The position numbers and the translations under genes were made by a program. A DNA stretch of 36,797 nucleotides from assembly GCA_030602705.1 (NCBI GenBank), contig JAUVZF010000039.1, positions 1 to 36,797 of the forward strand, given 5' to 3'. Shown piece after piece: positions 32,168-36,797 of the stretch. The notes under the pieces were generated by a model, which worked only from the letters and a program-made list of their open reading frames with translations, was not told where the DNA came from and searched no databases. The stretch is from Planctomycetota bacterium (GTDB taxonomy: Bacteria > Planctomycetota > Phycisphaerae > FEN-1346). Each line of letters opens with the position of its first letter. Position 1 is the first letter of the stretch.

Positions 32168-32319
32168 ACAGAAAGTCGTGAATACTTGGGAATCGCCTCG
32201 GGGACCGTGAACTGCTTACGACAGCACTTTTGTATCCGAGAAAGGTTTGGGAGCCGGTGTGCTCTGAAACGGAAAAGCGAAACGCAAGGCGTAGCCCCTC
32301 GAGTGGCGACTTCCGCCCA

Positions 32320-33288
32320 TCATTTCGTGCCCCACCCCCCGTAGCCCGTTTCGATCGCCCAGCGGTACCAGTCGATGGTCTCGCGGAGGCCGTCGGTGAA
32401 ATCGACCTTCGGCTCGTACCCCAGCAGGCGGCGTGCCGCCGAGATGTCGGCCAGCGAGTGCTTGACGTCGCCGGGGCGGGGCGGCTCATAAGTCGGTTCG
32501 AAGTCGGTCCCGAGGATCTCGTTGAAGACGGCCACCATACGGTTCAGGTCGATGGCCTGGCCGCAGCCGATGTTGACGATCTCGCCGGACAGTTTCGGCA
32601 CTTCGGCGGCGAGCAGGTTCGCGTGGATCACGTTGTCGATGTATGTGAAATCCCGCGACTGGGTGCCGTCGCCGTAAATAACGGGCTGCCGGCCGCGCAG
32701 CATCCGCGTGGCGAACGCAGCAATCACCCCCGCGTATTGGTTCGTCGGGTCCTGGCGAGGCCCAAACACGTTGAAGTACCGCAGGCTGACCGTTTCGAGT
32801 CCAAACGCGCGGCAGAACGTGGCGGCGTAGAGTTCGCCGGCCGCCTTGGCCGCCGCGTACGGGCTGACGGGCAGCAGCGGCATCGACTCGCGCTTCGGCA
32901 GGTCCTCGCCCGCCCCGTAGGCGCTGCTGGAGGCGGCGAAGACGAATCGCCGGACGCCGGCCTCCCGGGCGGCCATCAGGAGGTTGTGCGTCCCCACGGT
33001 GTTCGCGTCGAAACTCTCCTGCGGATGCTCCATGCTGCGCGGCACGCTGGGCACGGCCGCCTGGTGCAGGACGACGCCCGCGCCCTCGCAGGCGCGGCGG
33101 CAGGTGTCGGGGTCGCGCAGGTCGCCCTCCATAAGGTCGATGGCCTCGGCCACCTCCTTCAGGTTCGCGCGGAACCCGGTGCTGAAGTTGTCGAGCACCC
33201 GGACCGGCCGGCCGCGGTCCAGCGCCGCCCGGACCAGGTTCGACCCGATGAACCCCCCGCCGCCGGTGACCAGCCAGAGATCGGCCAC
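32320..33288 (-). CDS. NAD-dependent UDP-sugar 4-epimerase (WbpP/Gne-like SDR)
   Basis: The 322-aa extended SDR has the NAD loop VTGGGGFIGSNL (about residues 7-18), HQAAVPSVPRS (75-85), catalytic serines at 120-122 (FAASSSAYG) and the YxxxK pair Tyr144/Lys148 in SPYAAAKAAGE. The WbpP-type stretches RYFNVFGPRQDP and SRDFTYIDNV follow. These favour UDP-GlcNAc/GalNAc or UDP-GlcNAcA/GalNAcA C4 epimerisation over a dehydratase role. GTG 33288 is used; AGGAGG lies five bases upstream on the minus strand. It has its own promoter and stands at the right edge of the glycan locus, separated from it by the PEP-CTERM gene and an epimerase relic. Confidence 0.9.
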   Translation of the reverse strand: MADLWLVTGGGGFIGSNLVRAALDRGRPVRVLDNFSTGFRANLKEVAEAIDLMEGDLRDPDTCRRACEGAGVVLHQAAVPSVPRSMEHPQESFDANTVGTHNLLMAAREAGVRRFVFAASSSAYGAGEDLPKRESMPLLPVSPYAAAKAAGELYAATFCRAFGLETVSLRYFNVFGPRQDPTNQYAGVIAAFATRMLRGRQPVIYGDGTQSRDFTYIDNVIHANLLAAEVPKLSGEIVNIGCGQAIDLNRMVAVFNEILGTDFEPTYEPPRPGDVKHSLADISAARRLLGYEPKVDFTDGLRETIDWYRWAIETGYGGWGTK

Positions 33289-33322
33289 GTGCTCCTCCTC
33301 ACGAGAAGGCGATTGCCCAGAA

Positions 33323-33350
33323 AGTGTATCGGCGAAGTGGCCGGTGTCAA
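33323..33350 (-). promoter_or_regulatory. Sigma70-type promoter for the epimerase gene
   Basis: On the minus strand, TTGACA (33350-33345), a 16-nt spacer and TACACT (33328-33323) lie 34 nt upstream of the GTG start. Confidence 0.65.
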
Positions 33351-33371
33351 TTGAACGCTTCGGCGGGCCGA

Positions 33372-33621
33372 GGGCAAGCGGTGTGGCACGGCCCTTTTAG
33401 CCGCGACCCAGAGGGGAGCGCGTACTCGCAGGGCCAATGCCGAATGCCAAATGACAAATGACAAAGACCCGCCTGCGGCGGGGAACGGGGGCCGATGGCA
33501 AGCGGTGTGGCACGGCCCTTGGGCCGTGCAGCCGCACTCGGCGCAATGCGGCCCACGGCCGCTGCTTCGCCGCTGCCGTGCCACCTTCCTGGCGGGGTGG
33601 CACGGCCCTTGGGCCGTGCAG
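33372..33621. repeat. Palindromic intergenic repeat family, three units
   Basis: Units at about 33372-33396, 33496-33531 and 33596-33621 share GGTGTGGCACGGCCCTT or GGTGGCACGGCCCTT. Units 2 and 3 carry a perfect hairpin GCACGGCCC-TT-GGGCCGTGC (33510-33529, 33600-33619); unit 1 lacks the right arm. In unit 3 an 11-bp stem GCCGTGCCACC/GGTGGCACGGC (33575-33585, 33596-33606) competes for the same bases. REP-like elements are a fair description. Confidence 0.75.
33434..33468. repeat. Heptad tandem repeat (CRAATGM-type, about five units)
   Basis: Consecutive 7-mers CCAATGC, CGAATGC, CAAATGA, CAAATGA, CAAAGAC. I associate such heptads with planctomycete intergenic regions; that association is from memory. 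Confidence 0.7.
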
Positions 33622-33635
33622 AGGGGGGTGCCGGG

Positions 33636-33749
33636 GCAAAAAAATCCTCCCCGAACTTTTTATAACCCCTTATTCCGCAGGGACTTAGCCCTCCCCTCCC
33701 CCCCTATATCCCCTCAATGATTTGCTTTTCGCCGAGAATGTGTTATACT
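33636..33749 (+). promoter_or_regulatory. Promoter module A, shared with the next gene's promoter
   Basis: In order: an A7 tract (33638-33644), a T5 tract (33657-33661), AACCCCTT (33664-33671), GGACTTAGCCC (33681-33691), a pyrimidine-rich stretch, then -35 TTGCTT (33722-33727), a 16-nt spacer starting TTCGCC and containing TGTG, and -10 TATACT (33744-33749). The same elements in the same order recur at 35031-35123. The flanks are non-coding, so the conservation points to function or recent duplication. Confidence 0.7.
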
Positions 33750-33755
33750 GTTATC

Positions 33756-34046
33756 ACTTGGGTGATGCATAGGACGTAAGGGGCACATCGCTCACGCATG
33801 TCCGGGCCGGGGGTCGGCACAAGCCGAGCGGTTGAAAGACCCCGTCCCATCTCCCCGGAGGAGATGGCGGACGTTTAAGGAAACATCCGTGGGCGCAGGC
33901 GAGGCCCCAGGAGACCGAACTTAAGGGCAATTCAACTCGGGATGGTCCCGACGGCCCTGAAAACACGTCAACCGTTGTCGAGGGGAATGGTAGGCCGCGA
34001 AGCGGCACCTCAACACTGCAACGCGGGATTGCAGAGGTTGAACGGC
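33756..34046 (+). ncRNA. Highly structured leader RNA, unassigned (possible HEARO/omega-RNA-like element)
   Basis: The transcript from the 33744 promoter would carry about 320 nt before the PEP-CTERM start. Perfect or near-perfect helices: GGGGTC/GACCCC (33810-33815, 33838-33843) enclosing GGC/GCC; CCATCTCC/GGAGATGG (33847-33854, 33860-33867); CGGA-GTTT/AAAC-TCCG (33868-33889); AGGGC/GCCCT (33924-33928, 33954-33958) enclosing TCGGGA/TCCCGA; and long-range CGTCAACC/GGTTGAACG (33966-33973, 34036-34044) enclosing GCCGC/GCGGC, GAGG/CCTC and CTGCAA/TTGCAG (34016-34034). The single-stranded joints are A-rich. A GTGA lies just 5' (33762-33765), a flank reported for HEARO elements. Function could be a riboswitch-like leader, a ribozyme, or a solitary mobile-element RNA. 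Confidence 0.65.
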
Positions 34047-34078
34047 TATTTGGTTGGAGGGATGAAAGGAGAAGTACC

Positions 34079-34798
34079 ATGTTTAAGGCAACGATTAGTC
34101 TTGTAGCGGTTGTGGGATTGGTTCTCGCACTGGCACCGGCGGCACAGGCGAGTCTTACCGGCCCGGGCGGCATCGTAGCCCCATCGGGCATGGGCTTGGG
34201 TGACACGTATCACCTGGTTTTTGTTTCGAGTACGAAGACCCAGGCAAGCTCGGATCTGATCTCGTTTTACAACCTGCACGTGAATGACGCCGCCGACGGG
34301 TCCGACGAAACCGGCGTTCCGGGCGTCACTTGGTATGCGATTGCCACAACCGGTACGAGCGCCGATGCCAAGGATCTGTTTTCGGATGCATCCCCGATCT
34401 ACCTGCTGGACGGTGCCACCAAGGTAGAAGATTCCTACGCCCAGATGTGGGGCGACAGTTTCTTAGACCATCGCATAACTATGGATGAGAATGGTGATAC
34501 CATTGCGGACACAGGGGACTGGGGCGATAAGAATTTGTGGGTCTGGTCGGGCACCGCAATGGACGGGACCGGTAGGCTAGAGCTAGACGGGGACGGAGAG
34601 TGCCGATCCGGCGGAATTTACCCGGAGGCCCAGGGTCAGTGGGGCAACGAAGATTGGATTGATGGGCATTCTAGCTCTTGGGAAGATGAGTTAAGGCTCT
34701 ATGGAATATCTGAGGAGTTGACCGTCATCCCCGAGCCGGCGACGCTGGCCCTGCTGGGACTTGGCGGCCTGGGCCTGCTTCTCCGCCGCCGTCGCTGA
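34079..34798 (+). CDS. PEP-CTERM sorting domain protein
   Basis: The 239-aa secreted protein has a signal peptide (MFKATISLVAVVGLVLALAP, cleavage after AQA at about residue 24) and a C-terminal tail of IPEPATLALLGLGGLG, Leu residues and RRRR, a textbook PEP-CTERM signal for exosortase processing. The mature part is acidic and Asp/Gly/Ser/Trp-rich with no family I recognise (GDTYHLVFVSST; WGDKNLWVWSGTAMDG). ATG 34079 follows AAAGGAGAA (34065-34073). It follows a long structured leader and the duplicated promoter module, so its expression is probably controlled in common with the next gene. Its base composition looks less GC-rich than the glycan genes. Confidence 0.9.
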   Translation: MFKATISLVAVVGLVLALAPAAQASLTGPGGIVAPSGMGLGDTYHLVFVSSTKTQASSDLISFYNLHVNDAADGSDETGVPGVTWYAIATTGTSADAKDLFSDASPIYLLDGATKVEDSYAQMWGDSFLDHRITMDENGDTIADTGDWGDKNLWVWSGTAMDGTGRLELDGDGECRSGGIYPEAQGQWGNEDWIDGHSSSWEDELRLYGISEELTVIPEPATLALLGLGGLGLLLRRRR

Positions 34799-34867
34799 GG
34801 CCAGTCGGATACTACTCTGCGAAGCCCGTACGGGCGAAGCACGAGCCAACGTGAACGATGTATAGCC

Positions 34868-34903
34868 GGGCAAGGCCCCGCCGTCGTCGGCGCGGCCTTG
34901 CCC
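34868..34903. terminator. Strong hairpin downstream of the PEP-CTERM gene
   Basis: GGGCAAGGCC (34868-34877) pairs perfectly with GGCCTTGCCC (34894-34903), with an inner GCCG-TCGT-CGGC. No T-run follows; a processing or pause structure is equally possible. It begins 70 bp after the stop. Confidence 0.55.
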
Positions 34904-35030
34904 GCTTGCTATCCGCCCCGGCGCCGCGCCGTTTATGGAGTGCGGCGGCCTGCCGCCGCTTTGCCGTTATGAAGGCAGCCGTAGGGTAGGTGCTCTACAC
35001 CCACGCGGCGATACGCCTCCGTATGGACAG
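34904..35030. repeat. Intergenic hairpin repeats
   Basis: GCGGCGGC-CT-GCCGCCGC (34942-34959) is a perfect 8-bp hairpin followed by TTT, and GTAGGGTAGGTG at 34981 is followed by CTACACCCAC, a partial dyad. Both resemble dispersed planctomycete intergenic repeats; no gene is seen. Confidence 0.45.
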
Positions 35031-35123
35031 GCAAAAAAACCGGCGGGCCGGAAATTTTTAACCCCTTGTGCAACAAGGACTTAGCCCCCACCCATTTGCT
35101 TTTCGCCCGTTTTGTGCTATACT
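35031..35123 (+). promoter_or_regulatory. Promoter module B for the RCC1-repeat gene
   Basis: A second copy of module A: A7 (35033-35039), T5 (35055-35059), AACCCCTT (35060-35067), GGACTTAGCCC (35077-35087), -35 TTGCTT (35096-35101), a 16-nt spacer with TTCGCC and TGTG, and -10 TATACT (35118-35123). Here the middle carries a dyad CCTTGT-gca-ACAAGG (35064-35078), a possible operator. Confidence 0.7.
35033..35059 (+). terminator. Rho-independent-like terminator
   Basis: A7, CCGG-CGGG-CCGG hairpin (35040-35051), AAA, T5: the layout of a bidirectional intrinsic terminator for the upstream PEP-CTERM gene. It is embedded in promoter module B, whose counterpart in module A has lost the GC stem. Confidence 0.5.
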
Positions 35124-35202
35124 ATGGTTGTACCCGGGGAGGTCGTCTGCGGGGATAGCCCTCCTGACGTATCACTTGTGTTGGCGTACGCGGTCGCCAC
35201 GG

Positions 35203-35298
35203 TACGGAGCCCCAAGCGCAAGCGCGGGGATTAATACGGAGCCCCAAGCGCAAGCGAGGGGATTAATACGGAGCCCCAAGCGCAAGCGAGGGGAGAAA
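35203..35298 (+). repeat. Three tandem 32-bp repeats in the leader of the RCC1-repeat gene
   Basis: Units at 35203-35234, 35235-35266 and 35267-35298, each built as TACGGAGCCCCAAGCGCAAG plus CG[C/A]GGGGATTAA (the last ends AGAAA). They differ at only a few positions, so the expansion is recent. The unit contains CCCC...GGGG arms and may fold. They end 19 bp before the start codon and just ahead of its ribosome site. Confidence 0.9.
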
Positions 35299-35317
35299 CC
35301 AAGGGGAAGGAGCGAAA

Positions 35318-36797
35318 ATGAAAACTGCAACTCATGGTGTATTGGTGGCCTCTCTGGTGGTGGTGTCGGTGTGGCTTGCGGGGGCGACGCCCGCCCGGGC
35401 CGGCACCATCGTCGCATGGGGCAGTGACAGCAGCGGCAAGGTCAGCAGCGTGCCCGCAGGGGACGACTTCACCGCCATCGCCTCGGGAATGTTCTACGGT
35501 CTGGCACTGAGGGACGACGGGTCCATCGTCGCATGGGGCGATAACGGCTACGGCCAAGTCAGCGGCGCGAATACCGCCACGGGCGTCTTCACCGCCGTCG
35601 GCGCGGGATACAATCACAGTCTGGCCGTGAGGTCCGACGGGTCCCTCGTCGCCTGGGGCACTGGCAGCAAGGTCGACGGCCCCAATGCCTCCGAGGGCGT
35701 CTTCACCGCCGTCGCCGGGGGATGGGTCCAGAGTCTGGCCCTGGCCCCCGACGGGTCCATCGACGCCTGGGGCAGTGACAGCTACGGCCAAGTCAGCGGC
35801 CCCAAAGCCGCCGGGGCCGGCTTCACCGCCATCGCCTCGGCAGAGCAGTTCAGTCTGGCCGTGGCTTCCGACGCGTCCATCTCTCTCTGGGGCGGTGTCC
35901 CATGGAATGTCGCGCTCCACAATGTGCCCACCGAAGGCGTCTTCACCGACGTCACCGCGGGAAACGCCCACGCTCTGGCCCTGGCGTCCGACGGGTCCAT
36001 CGCCGCATGGGGCGGCGACGGCGGCGGCCGGGTCAGCGGCACGCCCACCACGGACGGCTTCACCGCCATCTCCGCGGGATACGGGCACAGTCTGGCCGTG
36101 GCGTCCGACGGGGCCATCGCCGCATGGGGCAGTGACGACAGCGGCGAGGTCAGCGGCAAGCCCGACGTCACCGTGGACACCTTGGGGCCAGGCCTGAACC
36201 CGGCCTGGGGCGACCCAGGCGACCCCAACCCCTGGTATGGCGCCACCTTTGTCGCCGTCGCAGGGGGAAGGGGGTACAGTCTGGCCCTTACCGGCGCGGC
36301 GCCGCTGCTGTGGGACGCCGACACCGGCGCCGCCGACGCCCAGGACGGCGACGGAGCGTGGATCGACGCCGGCGGCAACTGGTGGGACGAGGAAGGTAAC
36401 GTCGTCTGGGACAATACGAAGAAGGCCGTCGCCGTGTTCGGCGCCGGCAACGCCACCGCCGATCCCACCGTCACGGTCGACGTCACCGGCGTCACCGCCG
36501 GCCGCATCGTGTTCGACGAAGCCGGCGGCCACAGGTACACACTGACCGGCGGGACGATTACACTCGCGGGCGCTAGGACCATCGAGGCCAACGTGGACGC
36601 CCGCATCGAGTCGGTCATCGACGCCGGGACCGCAGGATTGACCAAGTCCGGCGCGGGGACGCTGGAACTGACCGGCGCCAACACCTACAGCGGGACCCGC
36701 GTGGACGGCGGCACGCTGGTGGGAGACACCGGCAGCATCCTCGGCGACGTCACCCTGTCGGGCGGCAGCAACGTGACATTCAACCAGGGATCCGACG
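35318..36797 (+). CDS. Secreted seven-blade RCC1-repeat protein with autotransporter-type strand repeats (partial)
   Basis: The frame is open from ATG 35318 through the window edge (493 codons seen, C-terminus missing). ATG follows GGAAGGAG (35305-35312). A signal peptide (about residues 1-28, ending TPARA) leads into seven RCC1-type blades of about 40 residues, each starting [IL]xxWG and containing [GS]xVSG, an FTAI/FTAV strand and a SLAV/SLAL strand (about 30-325; the fifth and seventh are divergent). Seven blades fit a complete beta-propeller. A linker with WDADTGAADAQDGDG and WIDAGGNWW follows, then an autotransporter-associated strand repeat (GAGTLELTGANTYSGT, near 447). It is probably a giant cell-surface protein, perhaps PEP-CTERM-tailed; the end is not visible. 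Confidence 0.85.
   Translation, partial: MKTATHGVLVASLVVVSVWLAGATPARAGTIVAWGSDSSGKVSSVPAGDDFTAIASGMFYGLALRDDGSIVAWGDNGYGQVSGANTATGVFTAVGAGYNHSLAVRSDGSLVAWGTGSKVDGPNASEGVFTAVAGGWVQSLALAPDGSIDAWGSDSYGQVSGPKAAGAGFTAIASAEQFSLAVASDASISLWGGVPWNVALHNVPTEGVFTDVTAGNAHALALASDGSIAAWGGDGGGRVSGTPTTDGFTAISAGYGHSLAVASDGAIAAWGSDDSGEVSGKPDVTVDTLGPGLNPAWGDPGDPNPWYGATFVAVAGGRGYSLALTGAAPLLWDADTGAADAQDGDGAWIDAGGNWWDEEGNVVWDNTKKAVAVFGAGNATADPTVTVDVTGVTAGRIVFDEAGGHRYTLTGGTITLAGARTIEANVDARIESVIDAGTAGLTKSGAGTLELTGANTYSGTRVDGGTLVGDTGSILGDVTLSGGSNVTFNQGSD

Noticed and set aside
33508..33522. Sigma54-like TGGCACG-N4-TTGGG within the palindromic repeats
   Set aside because: The essential GC of the -12 element is absent and the motif is part of a symmetric repeat; no start codon lies at a suitable distance.
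33831..33844. GAAAGACCCCGT as a fragment of 23S rRNA
   Set aside because: Only about a dozen bases agree; the flanks do not match 23S rRNA and the bases form a local stem instead.
33890..33920. Possible cobalamin riboswitch (CCAGGAGACC resembles the B12 box)
   Set aside because: The other invariant parts (GGGAA element, CCCGCNACTG segment) are missing and the helices do not fit the B12 aptamer; the downstream gene has no link to cobalamin.
35203..35298. CRISPR array from the 32-bp repeats
   Set aside because: The units are directly adjacent with no spacers, and no cas genes are present.

Overview
This 36.8 kb window is high-GC chromosomal DNA, most likely from a member of the Planctomycetota or a neighbouring PVC lineage. 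That placement is an inference. It rests on two proteins with PEP-CTERM sorting tails, a UroD-like methyltransferase-fold protein beside a secreted beta-helix protein and a sugar permease, and intergenic repeats of types I associate with planctomycete genomes (heptads, palindromic GCACGGCCC units, 32-bp units built around agccccaagcgcaagcg). I see no rRNA, tRNA or CRISPR array.

Left part (1-6461). A repeat-rich spacer precedes a UroD-family gene, a secreted beta-helix gene and a sugar/H+ symporter, probably a carbohydrate-utilisation unit, followed by hemB. A 159-bp MITE-like element with a TTA target duplication sits in frame just before the stop of the beta-helix gene. A 13-codon ghost of a second UroD-like gene end lies directly against the symporter start.

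Middle part (6661-33288). This is a large surface-glycan locus. It encodes nucleotide-sugar enzymes (wecB, hldE with a frameshift, a truncated gmhA, a WbpP-type epimerase, a DegT aminotransferase, a bi-domain oxidoreductase), a Wzx-like flippase, an O-antigen ligase/polymerase-like protein, five glycosyltransferases (one GT9, one GT2, three GT4), a pyruvyl transferase, two SAM methyltransferases, a heparinase II/III-like protein and four separate sulfotransferase-fold proteins. The set fits a lipid-linked, exported, sulfated and possibly pyruvylated glycan. Good sigma70-type promoters split the locus into several transcription units, including one perfect TTGACA-N17-TATAAT.

Right part (31273-36797). 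Two PEP-CTERM proteins and the start of a very large secreted protein (seven RCC1-type blades, then autotransporter-type strands, running off the edge) lie among repeats. The last two genes share a duplicated promoter module with a TTGCTT-N16-TATACT core. Between that promoter and the first of these genes lies a leader of about 320 nt with at least eight clear helices. It is a strong candidate structured RNA, possibly a solitary HEARO/omega-RNA-like element, and is the least explained object in the window.

Several gene ends survive only as scars (UroD-like tail, gmhA, epimerase tail), so the locus looks assembled by repeated recombination at gene boundaries.
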